Positions 41,379 through 50,500 of a DNA stretch of 64,000 bases are shown in pieces. Below the pieces are notes generated by a model that was given only the letters and a program-made list of their open reading frames with translations, searched no databases and had not been told where the DNA came from. Position numbers and translations under genes: made by a program. Positions within the stretch are counted from its first letter, which is position 1, and every line of letters starts with the position of its first letter. Origin of the DNA: Corynebacterium sp. ACRQK (GTDB lineage: Bacteria > Actinomycetota > Actinomycetes > Mycobacteriales > Mycobacteriaceae); NCBI RefSeq assembly GCF_022345965.1, contig NZ_JAKRMU010000002.1, forward strand, positions 186,001 through 250,000, written 5' to 3'.

Positions 41379-42403
41379 CAGAGCGTCGCCACCTTCTTTC
41401 GGTAAATCAAGACGATGAAGAACGGTGCACCCACGAACGCCAGCACAATGCCCACCTGGAGCTCGCCGGGCCGGGCGATGAGGCGCCCCACCACGTCCGC
41501 GTAAAGAAGTAGTGCTGCACCGGCTAGCACGGAGTACGGCAGAATCCACTTGTAATCCGGGCCGGTGAGGGCTCGGACGATATGGGGTACCACCAGGCCG
41601 ATGAAGCCCAGCGGTCCTGCAGCGGCAGTGGCTGCACCTGCCAGCAGTGCGATGATGCCCATGCCACCTAGTCGCGCGGCCGCAGTGTTGATACCTAAGC
41701 CAGCAGCCACGTCGTCGCCCAGATTTAGGATGTTCAGCTGCGGGCCCGTGGCAAAGGCCAGGATCAACCCCAGAACCACAAACGGCAAGACGCTGAGCGC
41801 GATGTTCATATCCCGGCCCGCTAGGGAACCGACGGTCCAGAAGCGCATCCTATCCAGGTTGTTTTCACTTGTGAGAACGAAGGCGCTCGTGATGGCACTT
41901 AGCACTGCCGACAGCGCGGCTCCGCCCAGCACGAGGGTCAGGGGATTTACCGTGGCTCTGCCCGCGGAAGCTAGGCCGAAGACCAGCGCCGTCGCTGCGA
42001 TTGCACCAAGGAAGGCAACCACCGCAGTCGCCCAAGGCGCGCTGATGCCCAACAGGGCGTAGCTGGCCACCACGCTCAGTGCCGCGCCGGAACTGATTCC
42101 CAGTATCCCCGGATCCGCCAGGGGATTGCGGGTATGTCCCTGGATTAGGGCGCCGGCTACGCCTAGTGCCGCGCCCACGATAATGGCCAATATGGTGCGT
42201 GGCAGGCGCAGCTCGGCGACCACGCGTTGGTTGACTGGAACCTCCTCCGGGGAGCTACTGGTAGCCGGGAGATCCCGAAGTGCAGTCCACACTTCCTCTG
42301 CGGGGATGGAACGGGCGCCGTACAGGAAACTGCAGATCGTGCCACTGACGACCAGTAGGAGTAGTACCCCCAGACCCAGTAGGCGGCTGGTGCGCACACT
42401 CAT
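41378..42403 (-). CDS. Siderophore ABC transporter permease (FecCD family, FepD-like)
   Basis: A 341-residue permease. ELRLPRTILAIIVGAALGVAG, HTRNPLADPGILGISSGAAL and GPLGFIGLVVPHIVRALTG identify the FecCD family. Its start overlaps the stop of the acyltransferase gene (ATGA) and its stop overlaps the next permease. It imports ferric siderophore across the membrane with FepG-like and FepC-like subunits. Confidence 0.9.
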   Translation of the reverse strand: MSVRTSRLLGLGVLLLLVVSGTICSFLYGARSIPAEEVWTALRDLPATSSSPEEVPVNQRVVAELRLPRTILAIIVGAALGVAGALIQGHTRNPLADPGILGISSGAALSVVASYALLGISAPWATAVVAFLGAIAATALVFGLASAGRATVNPLTLVLGGAALSAVLSAITSAFVLTSENNLDRMRFWTVGSLAGRDMNIALSVLPFVVLGLILAFATGPQLNILNLGDDVAAGLGINTAAARLGGMGIIALLAGAATAAAGPLGFIGLVVPHIVRALTGPDYKWILPYSVLAGAALLLYADVVGRLIARPGELQVGIVLAFVGAPFFIVLIYRKKVATL

Positions 42404-43194
42404 GGCGTGGCCTCCAATCGCTGTTGCGGCTCACGCCCTGCGCTAGGCCGTGTTAAGCCGAACAACCGTACGCGCCGGTCTGCCCGCTGCTGTCGCTCGC
42501 CGAAATCTTGGAAACTGGCCTTGGCCAGCGCCCGGTGCGTGCGGGTGTTGCGATAGTCCGGCTCGCCAAGCACCAGCTGGCACTGCGGGTCTTGCTCTAG
42601 CAGTGCTGCGGCCAGCTTGCTCAGAAAAGAAGAGAAGATCCCATGGCCAGTCAGTTCTGGCTTGCCGATTGCGATATGGGCTCCCAGGTCGTGGGGTTGA
42701 GAGAGATAGCTGCTGCCAATCTCGTCCCGGTGCGGGCGATAGATTTCCACGTACCCCACCGGGGTTGTGGCGTCATTCTCGTCAGACGGTGTAGGAGCTG
42801 CGGAGGCATCGCCCCTCGTGGCTTCCTTTGCAGCCCGGATGTGGGGGGAGCGGGGTATCGAATAGGACAGTATTGCGGCGCGAGCGTAGGTGGTGTGAGT
42901 TTTTGCGACCCAGTCCTGGCGCCAGCGTTCGGCTGGCCAGGGTTGTTCCCACGTCTCGCGCAAGTGAGGGCGGGACATCCACTCGGCCACCAGATCGGCA
43001 TCGGAAGATTCGGGATCTGGGTCCGCAGGGCGTAGGGAAAAGGGAGGGTTCATCTGCGGTAACGGTGGCGGGGAAGGGAGGAAATCCGCTGTCGGGATGT
43101 CGTGGCGCAACCGGGCCAGTATTTCCTCCGGGCGGGGTTGGGGGCTTCCTGTGAGCAGTGACTCAGGCTGTTGCTGGGGGTCATTGTCAATCAT
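42400..43194 (-). CDS. GNAT-family siderophore N-acyltransferase
   Basis: A 264-residue protein with a Pro-rich N-terminus and a GNAT fold of the siderophore type (IucB/MbtK-like, Acetyltransf_8). WMSRPHLRETWEQPWPAERW, then PVGYVEIYRPHRDEIGSSY, HIAIGKPELTGHGIFSSFL and EPDYRNTRTHRALAKASF follow family order. Such enzymes acylate N-hydroxylated lysine or ornithine to form a hydroxamate, and the hydroxylase gene is directly divergent. The acyl group (acetyl or longer) cannot be told. It is the first gene of the minus-strand operon, with an iron box in its promoter region. Confidence 0.85.
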   Translation of the reverse strand: MIDNDPQQQPESLLTGSPQPRPEEILARLRHDIPTADFLPSPPPLPQMNPPFSLRPADPDPESSDADLVAEWMSRPHLRETWEQPWPAERWRQDWVAKTHTTYARAAILSYSIPRSPHIRAAKEATRGDASAAPTPSDENDATTPVGYVEIYRPHRDEIGSSYLSQPHDLGAHIAIGKPELTGHGIFSSFLSKLAAALLEQDPQCQLVLGEPDYRNTRTHRALAKASFQDFGERQQRADRRVRLFGLTRPSAGREPQQRLEATP

Positions 43195-43219
43195 GGGTAA
43201 GCATACTACCGTCTATGTG

Positions 43220-43238
43220 TAAGGTAAGCCTTCACTTG
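43220..43238. promoter_or_regulatory. DtxR-type iron box in divergent promoter
   Basis: TAAGGTAAGCCTTCACTTG has a well conserved left half (TAAGGTAAGCCT) and a weaker right half. It lies between the divergent acyltransferase and hydroxylase genes, so one site could repress both operons. Confidence 0.55.
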
Positions 43239-43254
43239 GTAAGGGAATGGTAAG

Positions 43255-44667
43255 TTGAAATCATTGGCGATCATCGGAGCGGGGCCAAAAGCGCTAGCCG
43301 TTCAGGCGAAACTCCACGCTCTGCGCAGCCTGGGCGTTCCAACCCCGGAAGTAACCGTGCTGGATCCGCACGGCATTGGCGGTAATTGGAAGCCTTGCGG
43401 TGGGTGGACGGACGGGCGGCAGTTGCTGGGAACCTCGCCCGATAAAGATCTGGGATTTCCCTACCGCACGCGCATCGCGGGCGAGCTCAACGAGGCCGTG
43501 GACCGGAGCATGCTGGGGCTTAGCTGGGTGCGCTTCCTTACGGAGTCCGATCGTTATGCCTCTTGGATCGACCGTGGCCACCCCAACCCACCGCACTACC
43601 TGTGGGCTAGCTACCTGGAGTGGGCGGCGCAAAAGATGGGAATGCGGGTGGTTCCAGCAACGGTGCGGCTACTCGACGTGACCACTGAAAGTAGTGCCAC
43701 TAGCCCTACGGGCACGGCCACCGGCACTGCCTCCCAGCCCTGCCGGTGGCGCCTCACTGCCGAGGACACACGTGGCGCCGAGTTCACTCTGGAGGCCGAT
43801 AGTGTGCTCGTTACCGGCCCTGGCCGTAGCGACGGCAAAATTTCGGATGTTCCGGGTGTGCTCTCTGTGGCAGAATTTTGGGATCTCAAGGCGCGTGGAA
43901 GCCTCCCCGAGGTCCCTCGTGTTGTGGTGATCGGTACTGGGGAATCTGCAGCTTCCGTGTTGGACCAGCTAATTCACCTCAATATTGAGGAAGCTCTGGC
44001 CGTATCGCCCCTGGCCACGATGTTCAGTCGTGGGGAGAGTCAATTCGAAAACGAGTTGTATACAGATCCGCGCAAATGGGTGACACTCAGCGAAGCAGCG
44101 CGTAGAGACTTCATCCGCAGAACTGACCGTGGGGTGCTTTCTGTGCGGGTGCAGCAGGTGTTAGATTCCGATGATCGCGTGGCACATCGCTGTGGCGTTG
44201 TCCGCCGTGTGGAGCTGGCGAGCTCGCCGGACGCTGATTTTCGACTGCGGGTGCATATTGATGATGAAGTGTGTGGCTCCTACACCGAGCTGTGCGATCT
44301 CGTCATTGACGCTCGCGGTGGTAGGCCCTTGTGGTTCTGTGATGTGATGACGCCACAGGTGCGCCTCCTCCTGGAGCGCGCACTAGGCAACCAGTCCGAT
44401 GCAGCGCTGAGCTCCGTTCCGGCCTGGGAGGCCAGTATTGGGGCAGATCTGGCAGTGGAGGGATTGGTTCCGCACCTGTTTGTTCCGGCACTGGCAGGTA
44501 TGCGCCAGGGGCCGGGGTTTGCGAACCTGAGCTGCCTGGGCGAGCTTTCCGATCGGGTAGTAGCTGGGCTCGGTGTAGGGGACGGCCTGGGCGATAATGC
44601 CGCCGATGTGCAGGCTGGCATGCGGGCTGGGGTGCAGGCTGGGGTTCGGGCGGAGGTGCGTTCATGA
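43255..44667 (+). CDS. Lysine/ornithine N-monooxygenase (MbtG-like)
   Basis: A 470-residue flavin-dependent hydroxylase. The FAD motif IIGAGPKALAVQAKLHALRS and the block GGNWKPCGGWTDGRQLLGTSPDKD closely follow mycobactin lysine N-oxygenase MbtG; VVVIGTGESAASVLDQL is the NADPH motif. It should hydroxylate the side-chain amine of lysine or ornithine before or after peptide assembly. The start is TTG 43255, in the 60-base divergent promoter. The last 20 residues are an Ala/Gly/Val/Arg repeat encoded by short direct repeats, probably not functional. Its stop overlaps the next start (ATGA). Confidence 0.88.
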   Translation: MKSLAIIGAGPKALAVQAKLHALRSLGVPTPEVTVLDPHGIGGNWKPCGGWTDGRQLLGTSPDKDLGFPYRTRIAGELNEAVDRSMLGLSWVRFLTESDRYASWIDRGHPNPPHYLWASYLEWAAQKMGMRVVPATVRLLDVTTESSATSPTGTATGTASQPCRWRLTAEDTRGAEFTLEADSVLVTGPGRSDGKISDVPGVLSVAEFWDLKARGSLPEVPRVVVIGTGESAASVLDQLIHLNIEEALAVSPLATMFSRGESQFENELYTDPRKWVTLSEAARRDFIRRTDRGVLSVRVQQVLDSDDRVAHRCGVVRRVELASSPDADFRLRVHIDDEVCGSYTELCDLVIDARGGRPLWFCDVMTPQVRLLLERALGNQSDAALSSVPAWEASIGADLAVEGLVPHLFVPALAGMRQGPGFANLSCLGELSDRVVAGLGVGDGLGDNAADVQAGMRAGVQAGVRAEVRS

Positions 44668-46331
44668 GTGCATTTCCAGCACCGCGGCCTCATGGCCGCC
44701 GAGTGAAGCAGCGCTATGCCACGGTGGATGCGATGATTTGTGCGGCAGTCCAGGAGTGTGGGGTAGATAGCCCACGGCTAGCGGTTACGGGGCCTGCTGG
44801 GGCCATTACTTGGCCAGAACTGGCTAGAGGTGCCAGGCGAGTGGCCGGCAGTATTAGCAGCCGCGGGCTGGGTAGAGGGGACCGGATCGCGGTACTGGCG
44901 CGCCGGGATACTCGGCTACCGGTAATGGTGGCAGGGATTCTTCACTCGGGCGCAGTCTATTGTCCATTGGAGGTGGATTCTCCAACAGAGCGTTTGCGTT
45001 GGCAGCTGGAAGATCTTCAGCCGGAGCTGGTGATGTTGCTCGGTGTGGAGCAGTCTGCGGAACAGGAGCTGCGCCGAGTCGTCGCCGAAGCTTGCGTCGC
45101 TGAAGTGTGGATTGGTGGCGCAGAGTGTGACCGCGAAAATATAGATGGATCGGGTGGCTCGCTGCAGGTGAGCGGTGCGCTGTTGGAGGTGAACACGGAC
45201 ATTTGCCCGGAGGATCCCTGTTACATCACGTTCACCTCAGGTTCGACCGGGCGGCCGAAGGCGGTGGTGAATACTCACCGTGGCGTAGCCTGCCATTTGG
45301 AATGGAGCGCCCGGATCGTGGGGCCTGGCGAGGAACTTCGTGTGCTGCAGAAGGCGCCGGCGGTGTTTGATGTGGGTATCGCGGAGATCCTGAACCCCCT
45401 GGCTAATGGTGGAACGGTGGTGATGCCCGATTCACAGTGGTGGATGGGGGATATCGATGGCTTTTTGGATTTGCTGGTGGATTACCAGGTCAGTGTGCTG
45501 TCGATGGTGCCGAGTATGCTCGGCACGCTGTTGGATGTCATGGACGACATGGGTGAGCCTCTGGAAAGGTTGGCTGGGCTCAAGCATCTGCTGCTAGGTG
45601 GCGAGGCTGTGCCCAGTGCGCTGGCAGAACGGTGCCTGCGACAGATCGGTTGCCGGGTGCATGGACTTTATGGGCCCACGGAGGCCGCGATGGATGTGCT
45701 GTGGGTTGAATATACCGAGGAATTGCTGGCTGAGCTGGCGGGATCCAGCGCGGGGGATGGTCGGCAACCGTCGCTGTTGGGTCTGCCTCAAGACAATGTG
45801 AGCTGTTATCTGCGCGCTGAGGATGGGAAAGAGGTTACCGATCCTGGCCAGGTGGGTGAGCTCTGCATTGCCGGGGTGCAGGTGGCTACTGGCTATTGGC
45901 GCCGCCCGGAGCTAACGGCACAATCTTTTGTGCCCAGTTGGTACCCACAGGTTGATGGCGGCCGAATGTACTGCACCGGAGATCTAGCACGATGGAACCA
46001 GGTGGGGTTGCTGGAATTCGTAGGTCGGGTGGGTGACCAGGTGAAGATCCGGGGCAACCGAGTGGAGTTGGGAGAGGTAGATGCGGCGCTGCGACGGGTT
46101 CCTGGTGTGCGGCAGGCGGCCAGTCGTGTCGTTGGCGAGGATTCACCAGTGCTGGTGGGCTATGTGGTGTGGGATCAGGAAGCAGTGGTACTACCGCCTA
46201 CGGAGGTGGCTGCTGTGCTGCGCGAATCAGTACCGGAGTACATGGTTCCCAGCCGTGTAGTGGCTCTGCAGGCATTGCCGCTGAGCAGTAATGGGAAGCT
46301 GGATCGTCGTGCCCTCCCCGATCCAAATTAA
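44664..46331 (+). CDS. Stand-alone NRPS adenylation domain
   Basis: A 555-residue amino-acid-activating enzyme with no carrier domain. Core motifs are A3 TFTSGSTGRPKAV, A5 GLYGPTEAAMD, A7 YCTGDLARW, A8 GRVGDQVKIRGNRVELGEV and A10 NGKLDRRALP, after which it ends. By hand alignment to GrsA the pocket residues read about D-V-A-S-L-G-L-M-D-K, which I cannot match firmly to a substrate. Because the second module of the NRPS at 47562 has a carrier but no A domain, this enzyme probably loads that carrier in trans. Being coupled to the hydroxylase gene suggests the substrate is the N-hydroxylated diamino acid. Confidence 0.88.
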   Translation: MSAFPAPRPHGRRVKQRYATVDAMICAAVQECGVDSPRLAVTGPAGAITWPELARGARRVAGSISSRGLGRGDRIAVLARRDTRLPVMVAGILHSGAVYCPLEVDSPTERLRWQLEDLQPELVMLLGVEQSAEQELRRVVAEACVAEVWIGGAECDRENIDGSGGSLQVSGALLEVNTDICPEDPCYITFTSGSTGRPKAVVNTHRGVACHLEWSARIVGPGEELRVLQKAPAVFDVGIAEILNPLANGGTVVMPDSQWWMGDIDGFLDLLVDYQVSVLSMVPSMLGTLLDVMDDMGEPLERLAGLKHLLLGGEAVPSALAERCLRQIGCRVHGLYGPTEAAMDVLWVEYTEELLAELAGSSAGDGRQPSLLGLPQDNVSCYLRAEDGKEVTDPGQVGELCIAGVQVATGYWRRPELTAQSFVPSWYPQVDGGRMYCTGDLARWNQVGLLEFVGRVGDQVKIRGNRVELGEVDAALRRVPGVRQAASRVVGEDSPVLVGYVVWDQEAVVLPPTEVAAVLRESVPEYMVPSRVVALQALPLSSNGKLDRRALPDPN

Positions 46332-46351
46332 GTTAAAAAGTCTCAGATTGC

Positions 46352-46390
46352 CCTTGTTAGCCTACCCTTGGTGATGGTAGCCTTACCTAA
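46352..46390. promoter_or_regulatory. Tandem DtxR-type iron boxes
   Basis: Two sites lie 20 bases apart centre to centre: 46352-46370 (core GTTAGCCTACCCTTG) and 46372-46390 (TGATGGTAGCCTTACCTAA, 15 of 19 consensus positions). They precede the binding-protein gene by about 35 bases and are well placed to repress it and the NRPS. Confidence 0.65.
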
Positions 46391-46425
46391 TCTTGTTCGT
46401 TTAGTGAAATGGAAACCCATTCAGA

Positions 46426-47433
46426 ATGAAGAACTCAAACGTTGTCCGTGCGCTCAGCATCGCCGTGCTCTCCACTACCCTGGTGTTGGGAGCCTGCAGC
46501 TCCGATGCAGATGACAAGGCGGAAAATACTTCCTCAGGCGCAAACTCCGCAGCGAATTCCGGCGATAATGCCTCCGAAGTCAACATCAAGCACGCCTGGG
46601 GGGAAGACACATACCCCGTAAACCCCGAGCGCGTCGTTGCCATTGGTCCAGCCATCGACAACCTGCTGGCTATGGGCATCAAGCCCTCCGCCGTGGTGGT
46701 GTCTGCTAAGGACATGAATGCCCCGTGGCGCGACGGCAAGTTGGATGGCGTGGAGATTATCAAGCAGACCGATTTCAAGACTCTGCCGAAGGAAGAGATC
46801 GCCGCCGCTGCTCCGGATTTCATCGTCGGGGACTACTGGACGATCTCCGAGGATAACTACACACAGCTCTCCGAGATCGCGCCCACTCTGGGTGGTATTG
46901 GCACCGAGGGTGAGGGGATCAGCTGGAAGTCGCAGTTGAAGGAGCTCGGCAAGATCTTCAACAAGGAAGATAAAGCTCAAGAAGTCATCGACCAGGATGA
47001 GAAAGTCTTCTCCGATGCGAAGTCCGAGCTGCCGAATATCGAGGGTAAGACCGGTGTGGTCTCCCAGTTCGCTCAGGGATCCTTTGGAGCTGTGGCCGAC
47101 CCGAAGGATCCAGGAGCCTCCTTTATCTACGACCTGGGTATGAAGTTCCCGGAATCTCTGACCGACGGCTCAATCGAGGTACAGCAGGGGCGCGTGACTC
47201 TGTCGCCAGAAAACGTCTCCGCCCTGGCTGCGGACTTCATGGTGATCTATAACCGCACCGGTGACATCGCGGAGGTGGAGAAGATCCCGGGCTACTCAGA
47301 CCTGCCGCAGGTCAAGTTCGGCGCCACCCTGGCGGGTAACGAGGCTGTGGTTGCTGGCCTGAACACGCCGACCGCCCTGTCCCGTGCATGGGTATTGGAG
47401 CAGGTCAAGCCTACCTTGAAAGAGATCTCTTAG
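46426..47433 (+). CDS. Siderophore-binding lipoprotein
   Basis: A 335-residue extracytoplasmic binding protein. The signal peptide ends in the lipobox LGAC (about residues 21-24), followed by an Asp/Ser/Asn-rich spacer. VNPERVVAIGPAIDNLLAMGI and the C-terminal AGNEAVVAGLNTPTALSRAWVLEQ are typical of the FepB/FhuD-type periplasmic-binding fold. It should deliver ferric siderophore to the FepDGC-like importer encoded on the opposite strand. It is followed 128 bases later by the NRPS gene. Confidence 0.88.
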   Translation: MKNSNVVRALSIAVLSTTLVLGACSSDADDKAENTSSGANSAANSGDNASEVNIKHAWGEDTYPVNPERVVAIGPAIDNLLAMGIKPSAVVVSAKDMNAPWRDGKLDGVEIIKQTDFKTLPKEEIAAAAPDFIVGDYWTISEDNYTQLSEIAPTLGGIGTEGEGISWKSQLKELGKIFNKEDKAQEVIDQDEKVFSDAKSELPNIEGKTGVVSQFAQGSFGAVADPKDPGASFIYDLGMKFPESLTDGSIEVQQGRVTLSPENVSALAADFMVIYNRTGDIAEVEKIPGYSDLPQVKFGATLAGNEAVVAGLNTPTALSRAWVLEQVKPTLKEIS

Positions 47434-47561
47434 TCTCTTTTTCTCCAGCACCCCTCGCGAATGTGTCGCCCGGTGTGGCAGCGTGGGGTGTTTTCTTATG
47501 CCCTTTCTTGTTCTCTCACTCGCCTCCCCGCTGCCGCCCGCCGACTCACAAGGAACTTGAC

Positions 47562-50500
47562 TTGTCTTCTACGCTGCCGTTAACGAGCGCTCAATACGGT
47601 GTCTGGAACGCCCAAAAACTCAACCCCGAATCGCCCTACTACGTGGTTGGTGAGGTACTGCACCTGGGGCCAGGGCACATCGAGCTGGAAACTCTGCAGC
47701 ACTCCATCGCACAGCTGCAACAGGAAGCTGAGACATTGCGCGTGCGCGTCACGACGGATGGCCTTACCCCGCAACAATCCGTGGTACAGGAAGGCCCCGG
47801 GGTCGACCGCGTGATCGACGTGCGGCACGCCGCGGATCCCCAGCGCAGCGCGGAAGCCTGGGTAGATGCGCTACGCGCCGAATGTGCCGAGACGATGCGC
47901 ACCATGGTGGATCAACCGTTGTGTCGTTATGTCATTATTCTTCTCGACGTCACCGAGACCTGGGTTGTCCAGCTTTATCATCACCTTATTGTCGATGGCT
48001 TCTCGGCTTCCCTGCTCACGCGTCGCCTTAGTCAGATTTATACCGCTCGCGTGGCAGGAAAGCAGGCTCGTCCATTCCGGGCAGCTTCGCTGTCCGAACT
48101 GGTGGCGCTGGATCAGGAGTACCGCGAATCCGCGGAGCATACCCGGGATAAACAGTATTGGACGTCCGTACTCGCACAGCTTCCGGAAGTTGCTGAGCGC
48201 GCCACGATGAATACGGCCACAAAGGTAGAAGGCACAGGGCAAACCACAATCACCACCACCATGCGCCTGGGGCCGGAGATCATGGAGAAGGCCACGAAAG
48301 CCGCTACTGATGAGCAGATTACGTGGGTAGAGCTCATGATCGCACTGTACGGGGCGTTTGTTCACCGTCTGTTGGCTCCACGCTCGACCAGCGAACAATT
48401 CCTGGCTGTGCCCGTGATGGCACGCTCGCATACGCGAGAGCTCCGCACGCCTGCAATGGCCGTCAATGTGCTGCCACTGCGAGTCAACGTCGACAATCAA
48501 CAAACGGTGCAGGAGTATCTACACCATGCGGTGGAGTCGCTGCATGGTCTACTGGCCCACCAGCGACTGCGTGGAGAGAGCCTACCGCAGATCACGGGGG
48601 ACTCCCGGGTGGCTGACGTGCTACACGGAGTGGGAGTGAATGCTAAGGCCTTCACCACCCGGGCGGATTTCGCGGGGGTTCCGGGGCGGTTGCGCAATGT
48701 GGCGGGTGGGCCGCCGGAGGATTTGGGATTGGTGCTCACCCCGGCCGAGGATGGCGGACTGGACATGGCTTTTGAGACGGATCCGGCCCGCGTGAGTGCC
48801 GAGCATGCGCGGGCTCGGTTGGAGGCACTGCGGGAGTTCACGTGTCAGGCGCTTGAAGACACATCCCGAAAGATCGGGGAGCTGCCACTGCATAGCCAGA
48901 GACGGCGCGTGGAAATGTTAGAGCAGCGGCGCGCCCAAGGTGTCGAAGTGGCCGAAAATAGCCGATCGCAGGACGCTCTGAGCACCGCTTTGTCCACGCT
49001 GCGAAACCACACACAGGCACATCTGGTGGTTCACACTGCCGATGGCTGGGATACCGAGCCCGGAACTGAGATGTTGGATCGCGAGATACTGGGCGCTGCA
49101 GTGCTGAACAGCAAGGATCTCCACGCTGCAGTACATCGCCTGGCTAGTTACTTTCGCCGTGAGGTTCTGGGAAGCGACAGGTGGCGCCAGGCGGAACAAG
49201 TCACCGAGCAAGATAGGGCGCGACCAGTGCTCGCTCTCGAGATGGAGCGGGGGCGCGAATTGGCCCTTGCTGTGCTAGCCGCTTTCGCCGCGGGTGTGCC
49301 CTTCGTCTATATCGATCCCACCAGTCCTGCCCAGCGCCGTGAGCAAATCCATGCGAACGCTGAACCGGTAGCTAGTGTGGATGCGGCGGCCATCCGCTAC
49401 GCCCTAGCCTTGGGCAGTACCACCTCGGAGGAGAACGCCGTAGAACGGTCCGCGGAATCGGCAGCCTGTCCAGACCCGGAGCAATTGGCCTACCTGATCT
49501 ATACTTCTGGATCCACCGGCAAGCCCAAGGGCGTGGAGGTTCCCCGCCGTGCCATTAGCTCTCTGTTTGCCCAACACCGCAGCGGATTGTACGACAGGCC
49601 GCACGCGGTGGTGGCGCATACGGCGTCTTTCAGTTTCGATGCAGCATTCGACCAGTTGCTGTGGCTGCTGGCGGGCCACGACGTGCACCTCTACCCAGAA
49701 CAGGCCACTGGGGATGCAGACAAGCTGGTGGAACACTTCGCTACACAGCAGATCAATGTGGTGGATACGACTCCCTCCATGATGAAGGCGTTGTTGGCCG
49801 CGCAGTTATTGGAGAAAGTACCGAGCCTGCAGTTAGTGGTTTTGGGTGGCGAAGAGCTGCCCGCTGAGCTGTGGGATCACCTGGCGGCCACCGGCCTGGA
49901 GGTCGTCAATGCCTATGGCCCCACCGAAAGCACTGTAGATGCCCTTTTGGCCCGAGTGGAGCCGGGCGTGGCACACCTGGGGCGGCCCGTTGCCGGTATG
50001 CGTGCCTACCTGGTGGATAACGCCCTGCAGCTGGTAGGAGACCAAGAAGTAGGCGAACTGGTTCTAGCCGGTCCACAGCTGGCACTCGGCTACCGTGGCC
50101 TTCCGGAGGCCACCGATGCGGCGTTCAAGGAGGACGTTCGCATCGACCCGCGTCGGGCTCCGGAGCGCATTTACCGCACCGGGGATCGGGCACGATGGAT
50201 TCCTGGGCGGGGCTACCAGTTTCTGGGGCGTGCCGATGAGCAAGTCGAGATCAATGGGCAGCGCGTGGAGCTGGCCGAAGTGGAAGCTGTACTAGCCAGC
50301 GTGAACGGCGTGCGGCACTGCGCCGTGGCACCACTGAATCGCAGTGGGCAGGCCACTGTGTTGGTTGCTGCGGTGGTAGGGGATTGGCCCATGGACGCTT
50401 CAGATCTGACCGCTATCCGGCACCAGTTGCAAGCTGCTTTACCCGCCGCGGCGATCCCCCGGCGCATCCATCCAGTGCGAGCGCTGCCCACCACCACCTC

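Noticed and set aside
47388..47561. Upstream extension of the NRPS frame into the binding-protein gene
   Set aside because: The first 58 codons overlap the end of the lipoprotein gene and the spacer and read as non-conserved sequence; a TTG at 47562 with AAGGA correctly spaced starts exactly at the condensation domain.
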